From Alphaproteobacteria bacterium (GTDB lineage Bacteria > Pseudomonadota > Alphaproteobacteria > UBA828): a stretch of DNA of 64,000 nucleotides. Shown one piece after another: positions 10,017 to 20,504 of the stretch. The notes beneath the pieces were generated by a model that made no database searches, had not been told where the DNA came from, and was given only the letters and a program-made list of their open reading frames with translations. Position 1 is the stretch's first letter. Each line of letters opens with the position of its first letter. The stretch covers positions 43,503-107,502 of the forward strand of contig JAJDUK010000045.1 of the NCBI GenBank assembly GCA_022826665.1. The letters run 5' to 3'. The position numbers and the translations under genes are program-made.

Positions 10017-10653
10017 GTTTGCCCACGAATTCCTCGAGTCCTTTCAGGCGACCCCGGCGCAGCCGCTCGGCGCGGAGGATGGATCGCACCTCTTCGACGG
10101 ACCGTTCGAGCGCGGTGTTGACCACCACGTAGTCGTACTCGTCGTAGTGGCTCATCTCGTCAGCGGCGCGGCTCATGCGTTCCGCGACCACGGCGGGCGT
10201 GTCCTGAGCGCGGCGCTTGAGTCGTTCTTCCAGCGCCTCCAGCGACGGCGGCAGGATGAAGATGCGGACCAGATCGCCCTGCACGGCCTCGGCAAGCTGC
10301 TGGCTGCCCTGCCAGTCGATGTCGAAGACGACATCGCGGCCGGCATCGAGCGCGCTTTCGACCGGGTCGCGGGCGGTGCCGTACCAGTGGCCGAACACCT
10401 CCGCGCATTCCAGGAACGCCCCGCGCACCCGCAGACGCGTGAACCCGGCCTCGTCGACGAAGTGATAGTCGCGGCCGTCCATCTCGTCCGGCCGCTTGGG
10501 CCGCGTCGTGTGCGAGACCGAGATTTCGACTCCGTCGCCTTCAAGCTCGACCAGGCGGCGGGTAATGGTCGTCTTGCCCGCACCAGAGGGTGAGGACAGC
10601 ACCAGCAGGAGGCCACGGCGCCCAAAGGCCGGATTGTCGGTGGAAACGCTCAC
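9985..10653 (-). CDS. gmk: Guanylate kinase
   Basis: LLLVLSSPSGAGKTTITRRLVE P-loop, SVSHTTRPKRPDEMDGRDYHFV. Confidence 0.95.
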   Translation of the reverse strand: MSVSTDNPAFGRRGLLLVLSSPSGAGKTTITRRLVELEGDGVEISVSHTTRPKRPDEMDGRDYHFVDEAGFTRLRVRGAFLECAEVFGHWYGTARDPVESALDAGRDVVFDIDWQGSQQLAEAVQGDLVRIFILPPSLEALEERLKRRAQDTPAVVAERMSRAADEMSHYDEYDYVVVNTALERSVEEVRSILRAERLRRGRLKGLEEFVGKLTVGTKPPQG

Positions 10654-10656
10654 CGC

Positions 10657-11553
10657 CTACTCCACGTTCTGCGCCTGCTCGCGGAACTGGTCGATCGCGG
10701 CCTTGAGCGCGAGACCGACCTCCGTGAGCGCGGAGTGGGAGGCCTTGGAGCAGAGCGTATTGGCCTCCCGGTTGAATTCCTGGGCGAGAAAATCCAGCTT
10801 GCGTCCGACAGCACCCCCCTCCTGCAGATGACGTGCCGCCGCTGCGCAGTGGGACTTGAGCCGGTCGATCTCCTCGGTCACGTCGATCTTGACGGCGAGG
10901 AGCGCGAGCTCCGTTGCCAACCGATCCTCGGGTACCCCTGAACCAGCACTGACCAAAGCTGCTACCTGCTCGCGTAATCGCTCGCCGAGGGCCTCCTGGC
11001 GCGTTGGCGCCAGCGCCTCGGCGCGTTGTGTCAGCGTCGTAATCTCCTCGATCCGGTCCGTCAGCGCGGCGGCGAGCGCAGTCCCCTCGGCCTGCCGATC
11101 GCGTACCAGCTCGGAGATTGCTTCGCCGAGCGTCGCCAGCATGGCGGTATCGTCTTGAGCGTCCCCCGCTTCGTCGGATTGGTCGGCCGTCTCGATCACA
11201 CCGCGCAGCGCGAGCATGCCGTCGAGGCGCGGCGGCGCGATGTCGTCCCGCCCATGATACTCCGCTGCAAGGGCGATCAACTCGTCGAGCCACACCCGGT
11301 TGACCCGCATGCCGGCAGCTTCCGGCGCCTGCGAGAGCCTGAGCCCCACCGTGACGTTGCCGCGCCGAAGTCGCGCGGACACCGCGCTTCGCACCGCCGG
11401 GTCGAGCCGCTCCATCCCCTGCGGCAGGCGGCAGCGGATATCCAACGCCCGCCCGTTGACGCTCTTGACCTCCCAGCTCCAGCCGGCAGCGCCATCGCTG
11501 CCGCTCGCCCGCGCAAAGCCGGTCATGCTGGAGATTGCGGCCATGTCCCCCAT
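10657..11553 (-). CDS. yicC: YicC family protein
   Basis: SSMTGFARA…WEVKSVNGRALDIRCRLPQG, C-terminal KLDFLAQEFNREANTLCSKA; start uncertain (ORF extends to 11571). Confidence 0.9.
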   Translation of the reverse strand: MGDMAAISSMTGFARASGSDGAAGWSWEVKSVNGRALDIRCRLPQGMERLDPAVRSAVSARLRRGNVTVGLRLSQAPEAAGMRVNRVWLDELIALAAEYHGRDDIAPPRLDGMLALRGVIETADQSDEAGDAQDDTAMLATLGEAISELVRDRQAEGTALAAALTDRIEEITTLTQRAEALAPTRQEALGERLREQVAALVSAGSGVPEDRLATELALLAVKIDVTEEIDRLKSHCAAAARHLQEGGAVGRKLDFLAQEFNREANTLCSKASHSALTEVGLALKAAIDQFREQAQNVE

Positions 11554-11570
11554 CGACGCGCCTTCCGCCA

Positions 11571-12566
11571 CTACTTCTTTGCCTTGGCCCGCTTCGCACG
11601 CCAGCGCGCGACGTTGCGGTTGTGCTCATCCAGGGTCTTCGCGAACGCATGCCCGCCGGAGCCGTCGGCAACGAAGTAGAGCGCGTCGGTCTCAGCCGGG
11701 TTCAGGACTGAGGCAAGCGCCGCGCGCCCCGGATTGGCGATGGGGCCCGGCGGCAGACCCTTGTTGCGGTACGTGTTGTAAGGGCTCTCGATCCAGAGGT
11801 CGGCGCGTCTGAGCGCGCGTCCCAACGGCTTCTTGCCGCCGGTCAATGCGTAAATCACGGTCGGGTCGGCCTGCAGCCGCATGCCCTGCCTGAGCCGGTT
11901 GTGGAAGACGCCGGCGATCACCGGCATTTCGTCGGCGACGCCGGTCTCCTTCTCGACCACGGACGCCAGCACCACAGCATCGTGCGCTTCGTCGAGGCCA
12001 ACCGCCGGATCGCGGGCCGCCCATAGCTCGTCGACGAGGCGCGCCATGGCCCGCTGCATCCGCTCGATGAGGACGGCGCGGTTGTCCCCGAGCGCATAGT
12101 GATAGGTCTCGGGCAGGAGCGAGCCTTCTTCGGGCACCTTCAGGATCTCGCCTTCGAGCCCCGGCGCGGCGCGGACCGCGGCCACGACCTCGGCGCTGGT
12201 CATGCCCTCGGTAACGGTGAGCCGATGCACGACGGTCTTGCCCGCGACCAGCTTCTCCATCACGCCGCGCGGTGTGACCAGCGCCTCGAACACGTACTCG
12301 CCGGCCTTGAGCGCGTGCTGCTTGTCCTCGATCCAGAGGCCCGCGACGAAGAGCAACGGATCGTCGATGACCCCTGCCTCCTCCAGCGCATCGGCGATGT
12401 CGAAGGCACTCAGCCCTTGGGGCAGGACCACGGTGTGCTCGGCGCGTGCGGGCCCCGGCGTGTCGAACTGGCTGTGGACGTAGAGCCAACCTGCGATCGC
12501 GAGGACGACGGCGAGACCCACCACGACCGCCACGCCTGTGAGCGGCCATAGGAGGGCGCGCCTCAT
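11571..12566 (-). CDS. mltG: Endolytic transglycosylase MltG (YceG)
   Basis: LASVVEKETGVADEMPVIAGVFHNRLRQGMRLQADPTVIYAL, YNTYRNKGLPPGPIANPGRAAL. Confidence 0.95.
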   Translation of the reverse strand: MRRALLWPLTGVAVVVGLAVVLAIAGWLYVHSQFDTPGPARAEHTVVLPQGLSAFDIADALEEAGVIDDPLLFVAGLWIEDKQHALKAGEYVFEALVTPRGVMEKLVAGKTVVHRLTVTEGMTSAEVVAAVRAAPGLEGEILKVPEEGSLLPETYHYALGDNRAVLIERMQRAMARLVDELWAARDPAVGLDEAHDAVVLASVVEKETGVADEMPVIAGVFHNRLRQGMRLQADPTVIYALTGGKKPLGRALRRADLWIESPYNTYRNKGLPPGPIANPGRAALASVLNPAETDALYFVADGSGGHAFAKTLDEHNRNVARWRAKRAKAKK

Positions 12567-12577
12567 CGCCCGCCGCG

Positions 12578-13855
<1,278 letters not shown>

Positions 13856-13924
13856 TCACTGCTCTCCAGCTATCGGGGTCTCGCGCAGGCGGTATCTGCG
13901 CCATCGGCCCCTCTGGCCGCCCCG

Positions 13925-14164
13925 TCAGGTGATCTGCTCGATGTGGTCGATGGCGTCCTTCACCGTGAGGATTTTCTCGGCGGCGTCATCGGGTATTTCG
14001 CAGCCGAACTCCTCCTCGAAGGCCATCACGAGCTCGACCGTATCGAGACTGTCCGCACCGAGATCGTCGATGAAGCTCGCATTCTCGGTCACCTTTTCCT
14101 CTTCGATGCCAAGGTGATCGACGACGATCTTCTTGACGCGCGCGGCGATATCGTTATCGCTCAT
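13925..14164 (-). CDS. acpP: Acyl carrier protein
   Basis: [25 protein letters not shown]; 79 aa. Confidence 0.97.
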   Translation of the reverse strand: MSDNDIAARVKKIVVDHLGIEEEKVTENASFIDDLGADSLDTVELVMAFEEEFGCEIPDDAAEKILTVKDAIDHIEQIT

Positions 14165-14411
14165 GTAACCTTCCCTCGTCGGACTGCGTGAACGGCTACG
14201 CCGGTCTCAACCGGCGGACGGCGGCCCCGCGCGGCTCCCGAATCGCAAGCGGACCGTGCCGCGCGGACGGTCGGACGCGGCGCTAGGTAACACATTTCTT
14301 GGCGATACTCCATACGCTCGGAAGACGGTGCCGGTACGAGCGCAAATTCAAGTCTGATGCCGGCCTGTGAGCCATGAGAGAAGCACCGAATCCACCGTCG
14401 CGTACCCGGCA

Positions 14412-15311
14412 ATGAGCGATCAACAGACCGAATCGAGCGCCATTCCCGGACGCGGGCCGGTGCTCCTGGGCTCGGCGCTCGTGGCTGCCGCAGGCTTGAT
14501 GTTCGCCCTCGCCGGCATGGGCATCAAGATGGCGGAGGAGAGCCTTTCCAGCTTCGAGGTGCTGTTCTGGCGCAACGTGCTGAGCCTTGCGATCCTCACA
14601 CCCTGGGTCATCCGGCACTGGCCCGGATCGATGCGTCCGGCGCATCGCGGGCTCATGGCGATGCGGGGGATCGCCTTGGTGGCGGCTCTGCTCTGCTACT
14701 ACCACGCGGTCAGCGTGCTCCCGCTCGCCGAGGCGGTGCTGCTCAACTTCAGCTCGCCCATCTTCGTGCCCGTCTTGGGTTTTCTGCTGTTCCATTTCGC
14801 GCTCGACGGCCGGGTGCTGGCGGCGGTGCTGATCGGCTTCGCGGGCGTTGCCCTGATCCTCAAGCCGGGAACGGAGTTCTTTCAGTTCGCGGCCCTGATC
14901 GGGCTTGCATCCGGCGTGCTGGGCGGGCTCTCCGCCGTCGCGATCTGGCGCATGCCGGCGGACGAGGACCCGTTCCGCATCGCCGTCTACTTCGCGCTGA
15001 TCGGCATTCTGGTCACGCTCACACCGGTGCTGATGAACCCGACCGTGCCACCGGCCGAGGCCTGGCCCGGTCTGATCATGCTGGGCGTGTTCTCGACCGC
15101 CGCCCACGTCCTCTTCGCGAAGGGCTGCCTGATCGCGCCGACCGACCGGGTCGGCACCTTCATCTACACCTCGGTGGTCTTCGCCGCCGTCTTCGGCTGG
15201 CTCTTCTGGGGCGAGGACGTGGACTGGCTCATGGGAGGCGGCGCGGTGCTGATCGTGGTGGCCGGCGTGCTCGCCATCCGCGCCGGAAAACCCGCCCGCA
15301 AGCAAATTTAG
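14412..15311 (+). CDS. DMT superfamily (EamA) transporter
   Basis: Two EamA-like repeats, about 10 hydrophobic segments (FWRNVLSLAILTPWV, LNFSSPIFVPVLGFLLFHF). Confidence 0.85.
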   Translation: MSDQQTESSAIPGRGPVLLGSALVAAAGLMFALAGMGIKMAEESLSSFEVLFWRNVLSLAILTPWVIRHWPGSMRPAHRGLMAMRGIALVAALLCYYHAVSVLPLAEAVLLNFSSPIFVPVLGFLLFHFALDGRVLAAVLIGFAGVALILKPGTEFFQFAALIGLASGVLGGLSAVAIWRMPADEDPFRIAVYFALIGILVTLTPVLMNPTVPPAEAWPGLIMLGVFSTAAHVLFAKGCLIAPTDRVGTFIYTSVVFAAVFGWLFWGEDVDWLMGGGAVLIVVAGVLAIRAGKPARKQI

Positions 15312-16045
15312 ATCATGGCCATGCCGCCGTTGACGTGGAGCGTCTGCCCGGTGACGTAGCGGGCCTCCTCGCTCGCGAGATAGACGCAGGCAGCGGCCAC
15401 GTCGCTCCCGTCACCGAAGCGCCCGGCCGGGATCGCGCCGAGCAGCGCCTCCTTCTGCGCGTCCGCCAGCGCATCGGTCATCGCCGTCTCGATAAAGCCG
15501 GGGGCGACGCAGTTGGCGGTGACGCCCCGCGCGGCCGCCTCGGCGGCGAGCGCCTTCACCATGCCGGCGAGGCCGGCCTTGGACGCCGCATAGTTCGCCT
15601 GCCCGGCGTTGCCGGTCGTCCCCACCACCGAGGTGATGAAGATGAGCCGCCCCCAGCGCTGGCGAATCATGCCGCGCAGACAGGCGCGGGCAAGCACGAA
15701 ACCAGCGCTGAGATTGACCTCCAGCACCTCCTGCCAGTCCTCGTCCTTCATGCGGAGCGCGAGCCCGTCGCGGGTGATGCCGCCGCAATGCACCAGGATG
15801 GCGGGCGCGCCCAGCGCCTCCGCCGCCCGTTCGGGCAGCGTCGCTAAAGCGTCGCGGTCGGCCAAGTCGCAGGGCACCGCTTGCGCACCCTCGCCGAGCT
15901 TCGACGCGAGCGCCTCAAGCGCCTCGACGCGCCGGGCGGAGAGTGCGACTGCCGCGCCCTGGGCGTGCAGGGCCTCGGCGATGGCGCTGCCGATGCCACC
16001 CGACGCGCCCGTGACCAGCGCCACCTTTCCCGACAAATCGAACAT
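15308..16045 (-). CDS. fabG: 3-oxoacyl-ACP reductase FabG
   Basis: VTGASGGIGSAIAEALHAQGA, TGNAGQANYAASKAGLAGMVKALAAE, VTGQTLHVNGGMAMI; next to fabD. Confidence 0.94.
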   Translation of the reverse strand: MFDLSGKVALVTGASGGIGSAIAEALHAQGAAVALSARRVEALEALASKLGEGAQAVPCDLADRDALATLPERAAEALGAPAILVHCGGITRDGLALRMKDEDWQEVLEVNLSAGFVLARACLRGMIRQRWGRLIFITSVVGTTGNAGQANYAASKAGLAGMVKALAAEAAARGVTANCVAPGFIETAMTDALADAQKEALLGAIPAGRFGDGSDVAAACVYLASEEARYVTGQTLHVNGGMAMI

Positions 16046-16080
16046 CCCTCGCCGCTCCCTGTTGCCGCTGCCCGCCGCGC

Positions 16081-17025
16081 CTAAGCCGAGCTTTCCAAGA
16101 GGGCCTCGACATCCGCGACCGCGCCGACTGCGCTCGCGCTCAAGCTCCGGTCGATGCGCCGCGCAAGCCCGGTGAGCACCTTGCCGGCGCCGACCTCGAT
16201 CAGCGTATCCACGCCCTCGCTCGCCATATGAAGCACGCTCTCACGCCAGCGCACCATCGCCGTCACCTGGCGCACCAGCAGCGCCGGCACGTCGGTAGCC
16301 TCGTGCACCGGGCAAGCGGTCACGTTGGAGACCACAGGCACGGCCAGCGGACTGAAGGAAACGGTCTCGAACGCCGCCGCCATGGTCTCAGCCGCGGGGT
16401 TGAGCAGCGGCGAGTGGAACGGCGCGCTCACCGGCAGCATCACAGCGCGCTTGACGCCGTGCTCCGGCGCGAGCGCCACCGCGCGTTCCACCGCCGACGC
16501 GGCACCGCTGACCACGACCTGGCCGGGCGCGTTGTCGTTGCCGATGACGCAGACCTCGCCCTCGGCCACCGCCTGGGCGATGGTCTCGGCCTGCGCGAGA
16601 TCGGCGCCGAGCAGCGCGGCCATGGCGCCGGCGCCAACCGGGACCGCCTGTTGCATGGCTTCGCCCCGCAGGCGCAGCAGTCGCGCCGCATCGCCCAGCG
16701 CCAGGCAGCCCGCAGCGGCGAGCGCCGTGTATTCGCCCAGCGAATGGCCGGCGACGAAGGCCGCCCGATCGGACAGCCGCCAGTCGCCTTCGTCCTCCAG
16801 CGCGCGAATGACCGCGACCGAGACCGCCATGAGCGCGGGCTGCGCGTTTCGCGTGAGCGTGAGATCGCTCTCCTCGCCTCCGAAGATGAGCCGCGAGAGA
16901 GGCTCGCCAAGCGCCTCATCCACCTCCTGAAACACGGCGCGGGCAGCCGGAAAGGCATCGTGCAGGTCCCGGCCCATGCCGACCTGCTGCGAGCCCTGTC
17001 CGGGAAAGATGATGGCCGTTGTCAT
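16081..17025 (-). CDS. fabD: Malonyl-CoA:ACP transacylase FabD
   Basis: FPGQGSQQVGMGRDL, VAGHSLGEYTALAAAG. Confidence 0.95.
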   Translation of the reverse strand: MTTAIIFPGQGSQQVGMGRDLHDAFPAARAVFQEVDEALGEPLSRLIFGGEESDLTLTRNAQPALMAVSVAVIRALEDEGDWRLSDRAAFVAGHSLGEYTALAAAGCLALGDAARLLRLRGEAMQQAVPVGAGAMAALLGADLAQAETIAQAVAEGEVCVIGNDNAPGQVVVSGAASAVERAVALAPEHGVKRAVMLPVSAPFHSPLLNPAAETMAAAFETVSFSPLAVPVVSNVTACPVHEATDVPALLVRQVTAMVRWRESVLHMASEGVDTLIEVGAGKVLTGLARRIDRSLSASAVGAVADVEALLESSA

Positions 17026-17146
17026 GTGGGAGACTCTTGCGCTTTCGCGACCCCAACGCGCCCGCCGCTACTGACCACGCAGCCTGAGACCTGTCAAGCG
17101 AACCGGCCGCGGCACCGCTTGCGATGCAAGAATGATGATGTATAGT

Positions 17147-17190
17147 CCGCCGCCTGGGTCTGACGCCCTGCCGGAGAGCGGGGCGGGCGG
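17147..17190 (+). promoter_or_regulatory. Candidate structured rpsF leader (nested hairpin, possible S6:S18-type autoregulatory element)
   Basis: Nested complementary arms CCGCC…GGCGG and GCCC…GGGC around a CCGGAGAG loop, in the 5' region of rpsF; fold not computed. Confidence 0.3.
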
Positions 17191-17232
17191 CCTGTTACGC
17201 GCCGCGACCGACACTCAGGAGAACAGCGCCGC

Positions 17233-17829
17233 ATGCCGCTCTATGAGAGCACATTTATCGCGCGTCCCGACATCTCGTCCCAGCAGGTGGACGGCCTTGC
17301 CGAGCAGTTCCGCGAGATCTTGACGGAGGCCGGCGGCGAGATCGCCAAGACCGAGTATTGGGGGCTGCGCAGCCTTGCGTACCGCATCAAGAAGAACCGC
17401 AAGGGCCACTATTACTTCATGAACATCGATGCGCCGCCGGAAGCGATTTCCGCGATGGAGCACACGATGCGCATCAACGAGGACGTCATCCGCTACCTGA
17501 CGGTGCGGGTCGACGAGCACGACCCCAATCCGGCGCCGCTCACCCAGTCGCGCGGGCGCGGACGCGATGGCCGCGGAGGCCGCGGAGGCCGGTGGGAGGG
17601 CCGCCGCCGGGACGACGACGGCGAGGGCCGGCGCCGCGAGGGCGATGGCGAACGGGGCGAGCGTCCGGCGCGCCAGGACGCTGCGCCGGCTGCCGATGCA
17701 AGCGCCAAGGAGGCCGCGAGTGAGACCCCCGCGAGTGAGACCCCCGCGAGCGAGACCCCTGTAAGCGAGGCGCCGAGCAGCGGCGAGAGCACGGCGGACA
17801 GCGGCGCCGAGGAGAAAAGCGATGGCTGA
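17233..17829 (+). CDS. rpsF: 30S ribosomal protein S6 with long low-complexity C-terminal tail
   Basis: [54 protein letters not shown]; 198 aa. Confidence 0.95.
   Translation: MPLYESTFIARPDISSQQVDGLAEQFREILTEAGGEIAKTEYWGLRSLAYRIKKNRKGHYYFMNIDAPPEAISAMEHTMRINEDVIRYLTVRVDEHDPNPAPLTQSRGRGRDGRGGRGGRWEGRRRDDDGEGRRREGDGERGERPARQDAAPAADASAKEAASETPASETPASETPVSEAPSSGESTADSGAEEKSDG
17716..17769 (+). repeat. 15-bp in-frame tandem repeat (gcgagtgagaccccc; ASETP) in rpsF
   Basis: Units at 17716-17730, 17731-17745, 17746-17760 and a partial fourth. Confidence 0.85.
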
Positions 17830-18208
17830 AGGCGAACGGACCGAGGGCAGCGCGCCGCCCGCCGGTGCAAGCCGACCGGCACCAGCCGGCGACGGCCGCA
17901 GGCAGCATCCCTTCGGCGGACCGCGCCACGGCGGTGGTCCGGGTGGTGGCCGAGGCGGTGGGGGCGTTCCCATGGTCTCGTTCCCGAGACGGCCGTTCTT
18001 CCGCCGCAAGAAGTCGTGCCCCTTCAGCGGACCCAACGCGCCCAAGATCGACTATCGGGACGTGAAGCTGCTTCAGCGCTTCCTCTCCGAGCGGGGCAAG
18101 ATCGTGCCGAGCCGCATCACGGCAGTTTCGGCCAAGAAGCAGCGGGAGCTCGCGCGGGCGATCAAGCGCGCGCGCCACCTGGCGCTGCTGCCCTACGTCA
18201 TCAAATAG
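17822..18208 (+). CDS. rpsR: 30S ribosomal protein S18 with Gly-rich N-terminal extension (alternative start 17972)
   Basis: [72 protein letters not shown] overlaps the rpsF stop. Confidence 0.93.
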   Translation: MAEGERTEGSAPPAGASRPAPAGDGRRQHPFGGPRHGGGPGGGRGGGGVPMVSFPRRPFFRRKKSCPFSGPNAPKIDYRDVKLLQRFLSERGKIVPSRITAVSAKKQRELARAIKRARHLALLPYVIK

Positions 18209-18270
18209 ACAGGTCGTCGCTCGGCACGGGTATTCCGGCCTGGGCGATTCGCCAAGCGGGGAACAGGGGC

Positions 18271-18960
18271 ATGGAAGTCATCTTGCTCGAGAGGATCGAG
18301 AAGCTCGGCGGGATGGGCGATATCGTCGGGGTGAAGGACGGCTACGCCCGCAACTTCTTGCTCCCCCGCAAGAAGGCCCTTCGCGCCACGCCCGAGAACA
18401 TGCAGCGCTTCGAGCGGGAGCGCGAGGCGCTGGAGCAGCTCAACAGCGACCGGCGCGATGCGGCCAGCTCTGCCGCGATCCGGCTGGAGGGCGAGAGCAT
18501 CATCCTCATCCGCCAGGCGAGCGACACGCTGCAACTCTACGGCTCCGTCAGCGCGCGTGATATCGCCGAGGCGATGGCCGAGCGCGGCGCTGAGGTCCGG
18601 CGCCAGCAGGTGCGTCTGGACCGCCCGATCAAGGCGCTCGGCGTCCACGACGTGCGGATCGCGCTCCATCCGGAGGTCACGGTGACAGTCAAGGTCAACG
18701 TCGCCCGCTCGCCCGAGGAAGCGGAGATTCAGGCCCGCGGCGGCACCATCCTCGATGAGGCGGAGGACGAGGCAGACGAAGCCGCAGAGGGCGAGGCCAC
18801 GGACGCGGACGCGCCGGCAGACGACGCACCCGATACGGCGGATGCCGGCGAGGCAACGGAGCCATCCGAAGCCGCTGGCGAATCAACCGAATCAGCCGAA
18901 AGTGCCGGTAACGCGGACAGTCCCTCGGAGGAAGACACGGCCGGCGCCCAGGCCGAATAA
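18271..18960 (+). CDS. rplI: 50S ribosomal protein L9 with acidic C-terminal tail
   Basis: MEVILLERIEKLGGMGDIVGVKDGYARNFLLPRKKAL at ATG 18271; ORF track start at 18016 overlaps rpsR and is rejected. Confidence 0.95.
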   Translation: MEVILLERIEKLGGMGDIVGVKDGYARNFLLPRKKALRATPENMQRFEREREALEQLNSDRRDAASSAAIRLEGESIILIRQASDTLQLYGSVSARDIAEAMAERGAEVRRQQVRLDRPIKALGVHDVRIALHPEVTVTVKVNVARSPEEAEIQARGGTILDEAEDEADEAAEGEATDADAPADDAPDTADAGEATEPSEAAGESTESAESAGNADSPSEEDTAGAQAE

Positions 18961-18975
18961 CCGAGGCCCCGTGCC

Positions 18976-20190
18976 ATGCTGGTTGCGCCCCTGCTCAGGA
19001 CCTTGATGAAGCGGGGCACGCTTCGCGTGGTGGATGCGCGGGGCAAGCTCCACACCTTTGCAGGCGAGCCGGGGGATACGGTCACCATCCGGCTGCACGA
19101 CCGCTCGCTCCACTGGAAGCTCCTGTTGAACCCGCGCCTCGTCGTCGGCGAAGCCTACATGGACGGCACACTGACGATGGAGGACGACGCGACCATCCGT
19201 GATTTCCTTCACCTGGTCGGCGCGAACCTCCATCTGCTCGACGAGAACGCGGTGATCAAAGCGCGCAACTGGCTTGCCCAATGGGTCCGACCGCTGCAGC
19301 AGCACAACCCCGTCGGCCGCGCGCGGCAGAACGTGGCCCACCACTACGATCTCTCGGACGACCTCTACGACCTCTTCCTCGACCCGGACCGGCAGTATTC
19401 CTGCGCCTACTTCGACACACCCAATCACTCGCTGGAACAAGCCCAGCACGCCAAGAAGCGCCATCTCGCGTCGAAGCTGCTGCTCGACCAGCCGGGCCTT
19501 AGCGTGCTGGACATCGGCTCGGGCTGGGGCGGGCTCGGCATCTACCTGCACGAGAAGGCCGGCGCCAACGTGACGGGGCTGACCCTGTCGAAAGAGCAGC
19601 AGGCCTACGCCGCGGAGCGCGCCCAGAAGCTCGGCATCCAGGAGCACGTGGCCTTCCACCTGCGCGACTACCGCGAGGACACGGGCACCTACGACCGGAT
19701 CGTCTCGGTCGGCATGTTCGAGCACGTGGGCGTCAAGCATTACGTCGAGTTCTTTCGCAAGGTGGAGCGGCTGCTCAAGGAGGATGGCGTCGCCCTGCTC
19801 CACACCATCGCCCGTTGGGATGGGCCGAGCGTCACCAACCCGTGGCTGCGCAAGTACATCTTCCCCGGCGGTTATTGCCCCTCGCTCTCCGAAGTCTTCG
19901 CCGCGCTGGAGCAGACCGGCCTGAAATCCCTGGACGTAGAGATGCTGCGCCTGCACTACGCCGACACGCTCAAGCACTGGTCGCGCAACTTCCGGGCGAA
20001 CCGGGAGCGGGTGAGGGCGGTCTACGACGAGCGCTTTTGCCGGATGTGGGAGTTCTACCTCGCGGGCTCGGAGGCCGCCTTCCGCCATCAGGACCACATG
20101 GTGGCCCAGATCCAGCTCGCCCGGCGCCAGGATGCGGCGCCTCTGACCCGCGACTACATGGTGGACTGGGAGCGCGCCCACGCGACCTGA
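18976..20190 (+). CDS. cfa: Cyclopropane-fatty-acyl-phospholipid synthase (SAM-dependent)
   Basis: NVAHHYDLSDDLYDLFLDPDRQYSCAYF, VLDIGSGWGGLGIYL, GMFEHVGVKHY. Confidence 0.94.
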   Translation: MLVAPLLRTLMKRGTLRVVDARGKLHTFAGEPGDTVTIRLHDRSLHWKLLLNPRLVVGEAYMDGTLTMEDDATIRDFLHLVGANLHLLDENAVIKARNWLAQWVRPLQQHNPVGRARQNVAHHYDLSDDLYDLFLDPDRQYSCAYFDTPNHSLEQAQHAKKRHLASKLLLDQPGLSVLDIGSGWGGLGIYLHEKAGANVTGLTLSKEQQAYAAERAQKLGIQEHVAFHLRDYREDTGTYDRIVSVGMFEHVGVKHYVEFFRKVERLLKEDGVALLHTIARWDGPSVTNPWLRKYIFPGGYCPSLSEVFAALEQTGLKSLDVEMLRLHYADTLKHWSRNFRANRERVRAVYDERFCRMWEFYLAGSEAAFRHQDHMVAQIQLARRQDAAPLTRDYMVDWERAHAT

Positions 20191-20394
20191 TCAGGCAAAG
20201 CTCCGCACCCTCGCCCAATTTCCACAACTCAATGCTCGCACCAAGAATGAGTGTGGCTGGGCGAAGGCAGCAGTTTTCCCCGTAGTTCACAGGCTATGGA
20301 GGAAGTTTCTCCCCGCAATCCTTCGCCTTGCCGCCTGCCTGCGTTTTTCACATCCCGCCCTGGCTTAGGACATTGCTCGACCACGAGAAATGGC

Positions 20395-20436
20395 GACTAT
20401 TCACGATAGTCAAACCATGTGCAGAACTTTAAGTTC
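20395..20436. promoter_or_regulatory. Two adjacent inverted repeats upstream of dnaB
   Basis: GACTAT-tcacg-ATAGTC (20395-20411) and GAACTT-t-AAGTTC (20424-20436) in an AT-rich patch. Confidence 0.5.
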
Positions 20437-20504
20437 TTTATTATCAATGTCTTACAAGTATATGAATTAGTGCCAGCGAGCATTCCAAGCGTGTATAAGA
20501 GGGC

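Noticed and set aside
18016-18270. N-terminal 85 codons of the 314-aa ORF containing rplI
   Set aside because: Overlaps rpsR out of frame; L9 starts at ATG 18271
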